The notes under the pieces are model-generated. The model did not search any database, was not told the origin of the DNA, and saw nothing but the letters and a program-made list of their open reading frames with translations. A stretch of DNA of 64,000 nt, taken from the NCBI RefSeq assembly GCF_003953935.1, contig NZ_RXLQ01000010.1, positions 214,844 through 278,843 on the forward strand, written 5' to 3'. Within the stretch, counting starts at the first letter, position 1. The number at the start of each line of letters is the position of its first letter. The DNA is from Massilia atriviolacea. GTDB taxonomy: Bacteria; Pseudomonadota; Gammaproteobacteria; Burkholderiales; Burkholderiaceae_D. The position numbers were made by a program, and so were the translations under genes. Of the stretch, positions 25,111-34,585 are shown one piece after another.

Positions 25111-26744
25111 GCGCCGCACCGCCGTTTATCCCCGATCCGGTCCAGGCCGGGATCGCCGCCGGCTGGAAGGTGATCGACGCCGCCACCCTTGACGCCGACC
25201 GCGTCATCGAGGCCGACGTGGTGATCGTCGGCAGCGGCGCCGGCGGCGGCGTGTCCGCCGAGATCCTGGCGCTGGCCGGCCTGAAGGTCGTCATCGTGGA
25301 AGAGGGCGCGCTCAAGTCCTCGAGCGACTTCAAGATGCGCGAAGCGGACGCCTATCCGGCCCTGTACCAGGAATCGGCCGCGCGCAAGACGCGCGACAAG
25401 GCCATCAACATCCTGCAGGGCCGCACCGTGGGCGGCTCGACCACCGTCAACTGGACCTCCAGCTTTCGCACGCCGGCGCCGACGCTGGACTACTGGCGCA
25501 AGAACTTCGGCCTGGCGAGCTACACCAGCGAGGCGCTGGCCCCGTGGTTCGCGATGATGGAGGCGCGCCTGTCGATCGGCCACTGGCAGGCGCCGCCCAA
25601 CGAAAACAACGACCTGCTGCGGCGCGGCGCCGAACGCCTGGGCATCGCCTCGGCGGCGATCCGGCGCAACGTCAAGGGCTGCTGGAACCTCGGCTACTGC
25701 GGCATGGGCTGTCCGACCAACGCCAAGCAGTCGATGCTGGTGACGACGATTCCGTCGGCGCTCGCGCACGGCGCCACCCTGGTCACCCACGCGCGCGCGC
25801 AGCGCCTGGCGTTCAAGGGCGACGCCGTCGAGCACCTGCTGTGCGAGGCGCTCGACGCCGGCGGACTGGCGCCCACCGGCCGCACGCTCACCCTTCGCGC
25901 CAGGCACTTCATCGTGGCCGGCGGCGCGATCAACTCGCCGGCCCTGCTGCTGCGCTCGCGCGCACCGGACCCGCACGGGCTGCTGGGACGGCGCACCTTT
26001 TTGCATCCGACCGTGGTGTCGGCGGCCATCTTCGCGCAGCGGGTGGACGGCTTTGCCGGCGCGCCGCAGACGATCTATTCCGATCACTTCCTCGACAACG
26101 GCCCGATCGACGGCCCGATCGGCTACAAGCTCGAAGCGCCGCCCCTGCATCCGCTGCTGCTGTCGACCACCATGGCCGGCTACGGCCAGGCGCACGCCGA
26201 CACCATGCGCCAGTTCCCGCACGTGCATGGCTTGCTGGCGCTGCTGCGCGACGGCTTCCATGGCGACGCGCCGGGCGGCAGCGTGGGCCTGGCGCGCGAC
26301 GGCGCGGCGCTGCTCGACTATCCGCTGGACGAGTTCATCTGGGACGGCGTGCGGCGCGCCTTCCTGTCGATGGCCGAAATCCAGTTCGCCGCCGGCGCCG
26401 CCAGCGTGCAGCCGGTGCACGAACTGGCCGACCGCTATACCAGCTGGGACGCCGCCAGGAAAGGCATCGGCGCGCTGCCGATGAAGCAGCACATCACGCG
26501 CGTGGTGTCGGCCCACGTGATGGGCGGCTGCACCATGAGCGACGACGAGCGGCGCGGCGTGACCGGCGCGAATGGCCGCTACCACGGCGTGCGCAACCTG
26601 TCGGTGCACGACGGCTCGCTGTTCCCGACCTCGATCGGGGCCAATCCCCAGCTGTCGGTGTACGGCATCACGGCGCGCCTGGCGAGCGAGCTGGCGCAAG
26701 CCCTGACCGGACGGCCCAGCGCGCCCCTGGCCGCGCCGGCATGA
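25107..26744 (+). CDS. GMC-family FAD oxidoreductase
   Basis: A 545-residue flavoprotein. The FAD-binding VVIVGSGAGGGVSAEIL lies near 38-54, followed by the conserved GRTVGGSTTVNWT. A Cys-rich segment, CWNLGYCGMGCPTNAKQSML, is typical of GMC dehydrogenases related to alcohol, sorbose or long-chain alcohol dehydrogenases and of cholesterol-oxidase-like enzymes. The C-terminal HVMGGCTMSDD and SLFPTSIGANPQLSVYGI contain the active-site His and Asn. It oxidises an alcohol, perhaps a sterol or lipid alcohol given the lipase next to it. No signal peptide of its own; export with the Tat subunit upstream is likely. It overlaps the lipase gene by four bases. Confidence 0.87.
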   Translation: MSAAPPFIPDPVQAGIAAGWKVIDAATLDADRVIEADVVIVGSGAGGGVSAEILALAGLKVVIVEEGALKSSSDFKMREADAYPALYQESAARKTRDKAINILQGRTVGGSTTVNWTSSFRTPAPTLDYWRKNFGLASYTSEALAPWFAMMEARLSIGHWQAPPNENNDLLRRGAERLGIASAAIRRNVKGCWNLGYCGMGCPTNAKQSMLVTTIPSALAHGATLVTHARAQRLAFKGDAVEHLLCEALDAGGLAPTGRTLTLRARHFIVAGGAINSPALLLRSRAPDPHGLLGRRTFLHPTVVSAAIFAQRVDGFAGAPQTIYSDHFLDNGPIDGPIGYKLEAPPLHPLLLSTTMAGYGQAHADTMRQFPHVHGLLALLRDGFHGDAPGGSVGLARDGAALLDYPLDEFIWDGVRRAFLSMAEIQFAAGAASVQPVHELADRYTSWDAARKGIGALPMKQHITRVVSAHVMGGCTMSDDERRGVTGANGRYHGVRNLSVHDGSLFPTSIGANPQLSVYGITARLASELAQALTGRPSAPLAAPA

Positions 26745-27694
26745 GCATGAGCACGCGCGCCATGCTGCGCTGGGTCCTGCTGCTGCAGCTGGCCGTGGCC
26801 GGCGCCATCGCGTACGCCGTGCTGCGCGCCGGCGTGGCCTCGGCCTGGCTGGCGCTGGCCTGCGGCCTGGCCGGCGTGCTGCTGGTGCGGGTCCTGATCA
26901 CGGCCAACAACTTCAGGGCCACGGCGCCGTTTGCCAGCCCGACGCCGGCGCCGTTCCGGATCGGCGCGGGCGCCATGCTGCGCCTGTTCGCCGAAGAGTT
27001 CATGGCGACCCTGACCCAGTCCTCGTGGTTCATGGCGCAGGCCTCGGCGCACCAGCGCATCCACGCCGGCAGCACCGCGCCGCCGCTGCTGCTGCTGCAC
27101 GGCTACGGCTGCAACAGCGGCTACTGGACCCACCTGGTGCGCGAGCTGGACGCGGCGCGCATCAGCCACGCCACGCTCGACCTGGAACCGGTGCTGGCCG
27201 GGATCGACGACTTCGTGCCGGCGGTGCGGCGCGCGGTCGACGCCCTGTGCGCCGCCAGCGGCGCGGCGCGGGTGGTCATCGTCGGCCACAGCATGGGCGG
27301 GCTGGTGGCGCGCGCCTACCTGCGCGACCACGGCAGCGCGCGCGTGGCGCATGTGTTCACGCTCGGCACGCCGCACCACGGCACCAGCCTGGCCAGCAAG
27401 GGCCCGGGCCTGAACGCGCTGCAGATGCGGCACGACCCCGCCGGCGACGCCCCCGCCGGCGCCTGGCTGCGCGCGCTGGCCGCCAGCGAAAGCGCGCAGA
27501 CGCGCGCGCTGATCACTTCCCTGTTCACCCACCACGACAACATCGTGGCGCCGCAGACGTCGAGCGTGCTCGAAGGCGCCCGCAACATCGCTTTCGGCGG
27601 CGTCGGCCACGTCGCGCTGGGACGCAACCGGCGCGTGCTGGCGCGCCTGATGCAGGAAATTATCAGCCTGTCCACACCCAAAGATAATCTTTAG
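26741..27694 (+). CDS. Membrane-anchored alpha/beta hydrolase (lipase)
   Basis: A 317-residue lipase-like protein. Two hydrophobic helices (about 8-28 and 33-53) anchor or export it. The catalytic domain shows LLLLHGYGCNSGYWTHL (oxyanion loop), the nucleophile elbow GHSMGG with Ser184, a later LGTPHHGTS, and an Asp/His end (FTHHDNIVAPQTS and GGVGHVALG). This is the triacylglycerol lipase pattern. It is coupled to the GMC oxidoreductase by ATGA (26741-26744). The three genes suggest hydrolysis of an ester at the cell surface followed by oxidation of the released alcohol. AAAGATAATCTTT, a perfect palindrome, covers its last codons (27680-27692). Confidence 0.85.
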   Translation: MSMSTRAMLRWVLLLQLAVAGAIAYAVLRAGVASAWLALACGLAGVLLVRVLITANNFRATAPFASPTPAPFRIGAGAMLRLFAEEFMATLTQSSWFMAQASAHQRIHAGSTAPPLLLLHGYGCNSGYWTHLVRELDAARISHATLDLEPVLAGIDDFVPAVRRAVDALCAASGAARVVIVGHSMGGLVARAYLRDHGSARVAHVFTLGTPHHGTSLASKGPGLNALQMRHDPAGDAPAGAWLRALAASESAQTRALITSLFTHHDNIVAPQTSSVLEGARNIAFGGVGHVALGRNRRVLARLMQEIISLSTPKDNL

Positions 27695-27733
27695 CAACAC
27701 CGGCGGGAGCCGTGATAAAGTTCCTGTGACATC

Positions 27734-27750
27734 GATTGTCATGGACAATC
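27734..27750. promoter_or_regulatory. Palindromic operator-like site
   Basis: GATTGTC-ATG-GACAATC is a perfect 7-bp inverted repeat with a three-base centre, in the 270-base gap between the lipase gene and the 1227-residue signalling gene. Its size is that of a dimeric repressor site. No regulator gene is adjacent, so the binding protein is unknown. Confidence 0.4.
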
Positions 27751-27964
27751 CGATTTCCTCTCGTGAGTAATGGTGAGTTTCTTATGCGGGATGCATGAGA
27801 TGGGCCCGATTGTGTCGCCGAATAACGACTGCCTCGGCCATGTTGAGCCTGTTTCGTCGCGCGCAATTGCCACTGCGCGCAGGAATGTGTCAGGATGCAA
27901 CAGAAGAGCCCGGACTGCGATGCCACCAGTCGCACGAGGACCGGTTTAAACCAGGAGCGCAACA

Positions 27965-30900
27965 GTGTCCGCACGCATCCTCATCATCGAAGACAATCCC
28001 ACCAACATGGAGCTGATGGTGTATCTGCTGAAGGCATTCGGCTATACCCCATTGACCGCCTACGACGGCGTGAGCGGCGTCGACACCGCGCGCGCGACCT
28101 TGCCCGACCTGATCGTCTGCGATGTGCACCTGCCCAAGCTGGACGGCTACGGCGTGGTGGCGGCGCTCAAGGGCGATCCGGCGCTGGCCGCGATTCCGGT
28201 GCTGGCGGTGACGGCCCTGGCCATGGTGGGCGACCGCGAACGCCTGCTCGACGCCGGCTTCGACGGCTACATCGGCAAGCCGATCGAACCCGATACCTTC
28301 GTGGCGCAGCTGGAAAGCTTTCTGCCGCTGCTGGCGCCGTCCGAGCTGGTCGCCGTGCCGGAGGCCGCGTCCGCCGAGCCGGCCGGCGCGCCCGCCGCCG
28401 ACGGGCGCGCGGCCGAGCAGGCCACCATCCTGATCGTCGACGACCATGTGCTGAACCGCGAATTCCTGATGACCCTGCTCGGCTACGGCGGCCACCGCCT
28501 GATCGAGGCGGCCGACGGCGTCGAGGGCCTGAAGATGGTGCACGCCGAGCGGCCCGACCTGGTCATCTCCGACATCCTGATGCCGAACATGGACGGCTAC
28601 GAATTCGTCACCCGCCTGCACGACGATCCGGCCACGGCCGGCCTGCCGGTGATCTTTTACACCGCCACCTACCGCGAGCGCGAAGCGAACAAGATGGCGC
28701 AGGCCTGCGGGGTGCAGTGGGTGCTGCCGAAACCGTCCGACCCGGACGTGATCCTGCGCACCGTGCACGAGGCGCTCGGGATCACCGACCCGGTCATGCT
28801 GCCCGCGTTCGCCTCGCCGCAGGGCGAGAACAACCGCATGTTCTCGATCGAAAATACGGTGGCCGAATACCTGGTCGAAGTCGAGTCGAGCAGCAGCCAG
28901 GTATTGTCGCGCATCGCCAGCCACGGCTTGCCGGAACCGTCGTACGACCTGTCGCAGATGACCGACCGGCTCTCGAGTTCCTTATCGAGCCTGCAGGCGG
29001 TGAGCCTGCGCCTGACCGCCCTGATCGAACTGGGCATCGAACTGGGGGCCGAGCGCGATCCGGCCGCGCTGCTCGAAATCGGCTGCCGCGTGGCGCAGAA
29101 CATCTGCGTCTCCAAATACGCCTGCATCGGCGTGCTCGACGAGGGCGCCGACGAATTAAGCTACTTTTCCTCGTGCGGCGAAAACCGCCAGGCGCGCGTG
29201 GTCGCCTCCAGCCCGCGCGCCGGGGTGCTGGCCACCCTGATCGACGAGCAGGTCCCGGTGCGCATCGACGGCATCGACGGCGACCCGCGCTCGGTCGGGC
29301 TGCCGCCCGGCCATCCGCCCGTGCATTCCCTGCTCGGGGTGCCGATCGCCTCGCGCGAACGCGTGCACGGCTGGCTGTACCTGGTCGACAAGCTCGGCGC
29401 CGACGGCTTTTCGGAAGTCGACGAACGGGTCGCGGTGACGGTCAGCGCCCAGATCGCGGTGGCCTACGAAAACCTGCTGCTGTACGAAGAGATCAAGCGC
29501 CACCACTCGCAGCTGACCTCGGACATGACGGCGCGCATCCGCCTCGATGAAGACCTGCGGCGCTTCCGCACGGCGATGGATGCCACGGCCGACGCGATCT
29601 TCCTGATCGACCGTTCCGGCATGGCCTTCGTCGACGTCAACGCGACCGCCTGCCGCATGCTGGGCTTCATGCGCGACGACTTCCTGGCGCTGTCGGCGCC
29701 GGCCCGCTCGGACGAGGACGAGACCGACAAGCTGCGCCTGAAAGACCTGTACGACAAGCTGCTCTCGGGCGACCAGTCGGGCGCCATGGCCGAAATCGTG
29801 GTGCAGCGCAAGGACGGCTCGACCCTGTCGGTCGAGGTGCAGCGGCGCACCCTGCGCTCGGGCGCGAGCTGGATCCTGGTGGCGGTGGCGCGCGATATCA
29901 CCGAGCGCAAGGAATCCGAACTGCGCCTGCTGAAACTGGCCCACTTCGACACGCTCACCGGCCTGCCCAACCGCAGCCAGTTCTATTCCTCGCTCACGCG
30001 CGCGCTGGAACAGGCGGGCGAGCACCGCTGGGCGGTGGGCGTGCTGTTCCTCGACGTCGACCGCTTCAAGACCGTCAACGACACGCTGGGCCACCCGATC
30101 GGCGACGAGCTGCTGCGCCAGTTCGCCGGCCGCCTGGTCGACTGCCTGCGCGTGCGCGACACCATCGGCCGCTTCGGCGGCGACGAATTCGCGGCCATCC
30201 TGATGCTGCCGGAAGGTCCGCAGACGGCCATCGCCGTGGTCGACAAGATCCGCGACAGCCTGCGCCGCCCGTTCGACCTGGAAGGGCACGAAGTGACCGT
30301 CACGGCCAGCATCGGGATCACGGTCTATCCGGACGACGGCCTGGACGCCGACACCCTGATCAAGTACGCCGACACCGCCATGTACCGCGCCAAGGAAGCC
30401 GGGCGCGATGCCTTCCGCTTTTTCACGGCGGAGATGAACGCGCAGTCGCTGGCCCGGCTGGACCTGGAAAACGCGCTGCGGCGCGCCATCGACAACGAAG
30501 AATTCGTGCTGTACTACCAGCCCAAGGTGCACATCGGCTCGGGCCGGGTCAGCGGCGCCGAAGCGCTGATCCGCTGGAAGCGGCCGGGCCACGGCATGGT
30601 CTCGCCCGGCCTGTTCATCCCGATCCTGGAAGAGACGGGCCTGATCGTGCGGGTCGGCAACTGGGTGCTGAACGAAGCCTGCCGCAAGATCAGCGAGTGG
30701 GGCAAGAGCAAGATCGGGCCGGTACACCTGTCGGTGAACGTCTCGGGCATCCAGTTTTTCGTCGGCGGCCTGGAACAGGAAGTGCTCAATGCGATCAAGG
30801 TGCACGACATCGCGCCCGAACTGCTGGAACTCGAACTGACCGAAAGTTCGCTCATGTCGAACGCGGAAGATACCATCACCGTGCTGCGCAACCTGAAGGC

Positions 30901-31648
30901 GCTGGGGATCCAGATTTCGATCGACGATTTCGGCACCGGTTATTCGAGCCTGGCGTACCTGAAGCGCTTCCCGATCGACAAACTGAAGATCGACATCGCC
31001 TTCGTGCGCGAAGTGACCAGCAACCCGGACGACGCCGCCATCGTCCTGGCCATCATCAACATGGCGCACAGCCTGAAACTGCAGGTGATCGCCGAAGGCG
31101 TGGAAAAGGATGCGCAGCTGGCCTACCTGCGGCGCCACGGCTGCGACGAGATGCAGGGCTACTACTTCAGCCGCCCGCTGCCGGAAAACGAATTCGAACA
31201 GATGCTCGGCGAAGGCAAGTACCTGATGCCGCCGGTCGACGAGTCGCTGCTGAACCAGCAAACCCTGCTCATCGTCGACGACGACGCCTTCATGCTCGAC
31301 GTGCTGTCGGACTTCCTGGCGCAGGACGGCTACCGCATCCTGACCGCGCAGACGGCGGCCGAAGGCTTCGACATCCTGGCGCGCCACAAGGTGCAGGTGA
31401 TCCTGTGCGACCAGTGCATGCCGCTCATGAGCGGCACCGAATTCATGGAGCGGGTCAAGAACCTGTGCCCGGACACCTTCCGCATCATGCTGTCGGCGTA
31501 TTCGGACCTGACGCCGATCATGGCGGCGATCAACCATGGCGCGATCGACCGCTTCTACACCAAGCCGTGGAAGGGGGCGGTGCTGCGCGAGAATATCCGC
31601 GAAGGCTTCCGCCTGCACCGCCAGATGCACGGGCGCCAGGCCGCCTAG
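27965..31648 (+). CDS. REC-REC-GAF-PAS-GGDEF-EAL-REC hybrid c-di-GMP protein
   Basis: A 1227-residue cytoplasmic protein. Two receivers at the N terminus (Asp53 and Asp203), a GAF domain (about 350-510), a PAS domain (530-650) ending ARDITERK, GGDEF (655-820) with the intact signature at 738-742, EAL (830-1085) with EAL at 866-868 and DDFGTGYSS, and a third receiver (about 1098-1220) with Asp1149 and TKPW. Both catalytic domains keep their key residues, so it may make and degrade c-di-GMP under control of three phosphorylation sites. The start is GTG at 27965, with AGGAG nine bases upstream. The kinase gene 112 bases downstream may be one of its donors. Confidence 0.88.
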   Translation: MSARILIIEDNPTNMELMVYLLKAFGYTPLTAYDGVSGVDTARATLPDLIVCDVHLPKLDGYGVVAALKGDPALAAIPVLAVTALAMVGDRERLLDAGFDGYIGKPIEPDTFVAQLESFLPLLAPSELVAVPEAASAEPAGAPAADGRAAEQATILIVDDHVLNREFLMTLLGYGGHRLIEAADGVEGLKMVHAERPDLVISDILMPNMDGYEFVTRLHDDPATAGLPVIFYTATYREREANKMAQACGVQWVLPKPSDPDVILRTVHEALGITDPVMLPAFASPQGENNRMFSIENTVAEYLVEVESSSSQVLSRIASHGLPEPSYDLSQMTDRLSSSLSSLQAVSLRLTALIELGIELGAERDPAALLEIGCRVAQNICVSKYACIGVLDEGADELSYFSSCGENRQARVVASSPRAGVLATLIDEQVPVRIDGIDGDPRSVGLPPGHPPVHSLLGVPIASRERVHGWLYLVDKLGADGFSEVDERVAVTVSAQIAVAYENLLLYEEIKRHHSQLTSDMTARIRLDEDLRRFRTAMDATADAIFLIDRSGMAFVDVNATACRMLGFMRDDFLALSAPARSDEDETDKLRLKDLYDKLLSGDQSGAMAEIVVQRKDGSTLSVEVQRRTLRSGASWILVAVARDITERKESELRLLKLAHFDTLTGLPNRSQFYSSLTRALEQAGEHRWAVGVLFLDVDRFKTVNDTLGHPIGDELLRQFAGRLVDCLRVRDTIGRFGGDEFAAILMLPEGPQTAIAVVDKIRDSLRRPFDLEGHEVTVTASIGITVYPDDGLDADTLIKYADTAMYRAKEAGRDAFRFFTAEMNAQSLARLDLENALRRAIDNEEFVLYYQPKVHIGSGRVSGAEALIRWKRPGHGMVSPGLFIPILEETGLIVRVGNWVLNEACRKISEWGKSKIGPVHLSVNVSGIQFFVGGLEQEVLNAIKVHDIAPELLELELTESSLMSNAEDTITVLRNLKALGIQISIDDFGTGYSSLAYLKRFPIDKLKIDIAFVREVTSNPDDAAIVLAIINMAHSLKLQVIAEGVEKDAQLAYLRRHGCDEMQGYYFSRPLPENEFEQMLGEGKYLMPPVDESLLNQQTLLIVDDDAFMLDVLSDFLAQDGYRILTAQTAAEGFDILARHKVQVILCDQCMPLMSGTEFMERVKNLCPDTFRIMLSAYSDLTPIMAAINHGAIDRFYTKPWKGAVLRENIREGFRLHRQMHGRQAA

Positions 31649-31760
31649 CGCTGTTTTTCGCACGATCTCTTCGACGCCGGGCGGCCTGCGCGGCCGGCCC
31701 GCGCGGCGCCCATGGTACGATTGCGCCTCCTCCAACCGGGTTTTCGCGCAAGTGAGATCG

Positions 31761-32969
31761 ATGCAAACTGACATAGCTGCCGATATCGCCGCCATCGAAG
31801 CGATTTCTTCAGTGCCGACCATCCTCGACGCGGTGGCGGCGATCACGGGCCTGCGCTTCGTGTGCATCGCGCGCGTGACTGCCGATTCGTGGACCACCTG
31901 CGCGGTGCGCGACACGCTCGGATTCGGCCTGAAGGTCGGCGACGGGCTCGATGTGGCCAGCACCCTGTGCGAGGAAGTGCGCGACACCGGCCGCGCCGTC
32001 ATCATCGACAACGTCAGCGAGGACGCGCGCTACCGCGACCACCACACGCCGCGCATCTACGGCTTCCAGAGCTATATTTCGATCCCGATCCGGCGCCCCG
32101 ACGGCAGCTACTTCGGCACCCTGTGCGGTCTCGATCCGCTGCCGGCCAATCTGTCCGGCAGCGCGACGGTGGCCAGCATGACCCTGTTCGCCCAGCTCAT
32201 TTCGAAGCACTTCGAGAGCGAGCTGAAACTGAGCGAATCGCAGTCGGCGCTGCTGGGCGAGCGCGATACGGCCGAACTGCGCGAACAGTTCATCGCCGTG
32301 CTCGGGCACGACCTGCGCACGCCGCTGTCGTCGATCATGCTGGGCACCGAACTGCTGCGGCGCGAGCCCCTGAGCGCGCAGGCCGAGAGCGTGGTCGAGC
32401 GCATGCGCCGCAGCGCGCTGCGGATCGCGGCCCTGGTCAACGACGTCATGGATTTTACGCGCGGGCGCATGGGCGGCGGCATCGCGCTCGACCTGCGCAA
32501 CGAGCCGGCCTTGCGCCAGGCGCTCGAACAGGTGGTGGCCGAGCTGCAGGGGGCGTATCCGGAACAGCGCATCGGGCTGGAAATCGAGCTGCCCGCGACC
32601 GTGTATTGCGACCCGGCGCGGATCCAGCAGTTGCTGTCGAACCTGCTCAAGAACGCGCTGGTGCACGGCGCGCGCGACCAGCCGGTGCAGGTGCGCGCCC
32701 GCGCGCGCGACGGCGAGTTCGAGATCGGCGTCAGCAACGGCGGCCCGGCCATCCCCCCGGCCAGGCTCGGGCAGCTGTTCAAGCCCTTCTGGCGCGCCTC
32801 CAGCCAGCTGGCCAGCGAGGGCCTGGGACTGGGCCTGTTCATCGTGGCCGAAATCGCCCGTTCGCACGGCGCTACGCTGGAAGTGACGTCGGTGGACGGC
32901 GCCACCCGCTTCACCTTCCGCATGCGCGCCGGCGAATCGGTCGAACGGCGCATGCTGGCGCGCGCATGA
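31761..32969 (+). CDS. GAF-domain sensor histidine kinase
   Basis: A 402-residue soluble kinase. A GAF domain (about 10-150, ending ISIPIRRPDGSYFGTLCGLD) is followed by HisKA with His183 in AVLGHDLRTPLSSIMLG and a HATPase domain. N box LLSNLLKNAL (291-300) and G2 GLGLGL (354-359) are standard; the G1 region reads VSNGGPAIP in place of DxGxG, as in a known subgroup of kinases. No membrane segment. GAF and kinase together suggest sensing of a small molecule or redox state, or light if a bilin is bound, but no cysteine pattern proves it. It overlaps the next gene by four bases. The large hybrid c-di-GMP gene is just upstream. Confidence 0.86.
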   Translation: MQTDIAADIAAIEAISSVPTILDAVAAITGLRFVCIARVTADSWTTCAVRDTLGFGLKVGDGLDVASTLCEEVRDTGRAVIIDNVSEDARYRDHHTPRIYGFQSYISIPIRRPDGSYFGTLCGLDPLPANLSGSATVASMTLFAQLISKHFESELKLSESQSALLGERDTAELREQFIAVLGHDLRTPLSSIMLGTELLRREPLSAQAESVVERMRRSALRIAALVNDVMDFTRGRMGGGIALDLRNEPALRQALEQVVAELQGAYPEQRIGLEIELPATVYCDPARIQQLLSNLLKNALVHGARDQPVQVRARARDGEFEIGVSNGGPAIPPARLGQLFKPFWRASSQLASEGLGLGLFIVAEIARSHGATLEVTSVDGATRFTFRMRAGESVERRMLARA

Positions 32970-33631
32970 GGGGCGCGCTGTTGTCAACCGTGTCAGCGCT
33001 GCTGCTGGCGGGCGCTGCGCACGCGGCGGCCGGCATCGCCGATCCCGTCCAGACGCGCGCGCCGTCCGAGGCCGAGGTGAAGGCCTTCCACGCGTATTAC
33101 CAGAAGCGCTTTCCCGACAATCACAGCGCCCAGCCGGCGTTCGCCGTCACCCGCGCCGATGCCGGCGCGCCGTGGCAGGTCGCGGCGACGGTGAGCCTGG
33201 CGCCTCGGCGCGGGCACAAGCTGTTGTGCCGCATGCAGCGCATCGATTTCCATTACACGCCGGCCGGCGCCCAGTGGCACGCCGCCGAGGCGCCGCGCCA
33301 GTTCGCGTGGCTCGACCGCGCCAGCGGCTGCGCGCCGCCGGCCAGGCCGGTGCAGCTGTTGCAGCGCATGCCCGACACCGAACTGGCGGCCGTGCTGGCG
33401 CAGCAGGCCAGATTGCTGGACAAGGCGCGCCTGCTCCTGGCCGGGAACACCGCCTGCGCGCGCCATCGGTCGCTGCCGTTCGAACTGCACGCGATCGATG
33501 TCGGCGCCTCCGGTTCGAGCAGCGAAGAAATGGTGGCGCTGGTGTACCGCAGCGGGCGCGAGACCGAGGCCACCGTCTGGGCGCGCCGCAGCGGCGCCGA
33601 TTACGATGCGTGGAACGCCAGTTGCCGCTGA
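32966..33631 (+). CDS. Exported hypothetical protein coupled to the kinase
   Basis: A 221-residue protein with a clear signal peptide (about 1-21, ALLLAGAAHAAAG). The mature part contains six cysteines, some possibly disulphide-bonded (LLCRMQRI, RASGCAPP, NTACARHR, NASCR), and no known domain. It begins at ATG 32966, overlapping the kinase stop by four bases (ATGA), so its synthesis depends on translation of the kinase. A periplasmic protein in an operon with a cytoplasmic sensor kinase is odd. Function unknown. Confidence 0.75.
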   Translation: MRGALLSTVSALLLAGAAHAAAGIADPVQTRAPSEAEVKAFHAYYQKRFPDNHSAQPAFAVTRADAGAPWQVAATVSLAPRRGHKLLCRMQRIDFHYTPAGAQWHAAEAPRQFAWLDRASGCAPPARPVQLLQRMPDTELAAVLAQQARLLDKARLLLAGNTACARHRSLPFELHAIDVGASGSSSEEMVALVYRSGRETEATVWARRSGADYDAWNASCR

Positions 33632-33646
33632 GAGTCTGCCCGAGCG

Positions 33647-34381
33647 TCAGAACTGGAGCAGGTTTTCGGTCACATCGAATGTGCACTCGACGCGGTGCTT
33701 GCGGGCGCCGCACACCCCCGCATCGAAGCGCGGGTAGCTGACCGGCTTGCCGATATGGTTCATGGAGCGGGTAATCGCTTCGGTGGTGCAGGCGTCGGGC
33801 AGCTTGCCGTTGACGTAAGGCGCGTAGGCCGCGTTGAAGCGAAAGCTCCCGGCCAGGCTGACGCGCTGGGTGTCGGGCGCGCCCGCCGGCAGCTTCCGGA
33901 AGCGGGTGATGTCGAGCACCAGGCGCGCCTGCGGGTCCTGTTCGCCCAGCGCGTAGAACTGGTCGTAGCCGCTGCCGGTGTAGTCTTCCAGGGTCTGGTT
34001 GTCGGCATTCCTGATGCGGTACTGGGCCAGCGACATGCCGCGCGTGCCGGGCTCGGGGAACTGGTACTTGCCCGCTGCGGGCGGCAGCGCCACCAGTCCG
34101 GTCGACATTTCGTGGGTGCGGCCGATGCTGTCGGCATGCATGCCCAGGCCCAGGCTGATCTTGTCGGCCGTCCCGCCCAGGCTGGCGACGCTGACCTGGG
34201 CGCCGCTGGCGGAAAACGTCGTGGCGCCGTCGATGGTGCAGCGCATGGTATTGGCGGGGCCGCTGTTGCCGGCTTGCCCAGCGCCGGCTTGCCCGCTCCC
34301 CGCCTGCGCCTCTTGTTTGCCGCATCCGCCCAGCGCCAGGGCCAGCGCGCACCATCCCAGCAAGTGTCCGTTCAAAGCCAT
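33647..34381 (-). CDS. Predicted lipoprotein
   Basis: A 244-residue lipoprotein. The signal ends LALALGGCGKQ, placing the lipobox Cys at about residue 20. A low-complexity Gly/Ala/Gln linker (23-42) follows, then a beta-rich domain with DGATTFSASGAQVSVASLGG, and four further Cys near the C terminus. The ribosome binding site AAGGGAGG directly abuts the ATG at 34381, an unusually short spacing; a TTG six bases on (34375) would have normal spacing, so the true start may be there. Convergent with the exported protein gene upstream (15 bases between stops). No family recognised. Confidence 0.72.
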   Translation of the reverse strand: MALNGHLLGWCALALALGGCGKQEAQAGSGQAGAGQAGNSGPANTMRCTIDGATTFSASGAQVSVASLGGTADKISLGLGMHADSIGRTHEMSTGLVALPPAAGKYQFPEPGTRGMSLAQYRIRNADNQTLEDYTGSGYDQFYALGEQDPQARLVLDITRFRKLPAGAPDTQRVSLAGSFRFNAAYAPYVNGKLPDACTTEAITRSMNHIGKPVSYPRFDAGVCGARKHRVECTFDVTENLLQF

Positions 34382-34585
34382 CCTCCCTTGGTTGAAGTCG
34401 CCGCACGCCGTCCGGCGTGGCGCAGCCGCTTTTATACACCATGTCGCCGGCGGCGACGGATTTGGCGCGCCGCGCGGGCGTGTATCATGCGGCGCAGGAC
34501 GCGTGCTTTAGAACGCACTCTCTAGCGTAGCTCACTAGAATGGATCTCTGCGGTCCGACCCACATCTTATTCAGGGAGTTCTGGA

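Noticed and set aside
29156..32011. A 951-codon minus-strand open frame
   Set aside because: It is antisense to the hybrid c-di-GMP gene and kinase, with no recognisable motif.
31761..32969. A phytochrome-type photoreceptor
   Set aside because: The GAF domain shows no bilin-attachment pattern I can identify and no PHY domain follows.
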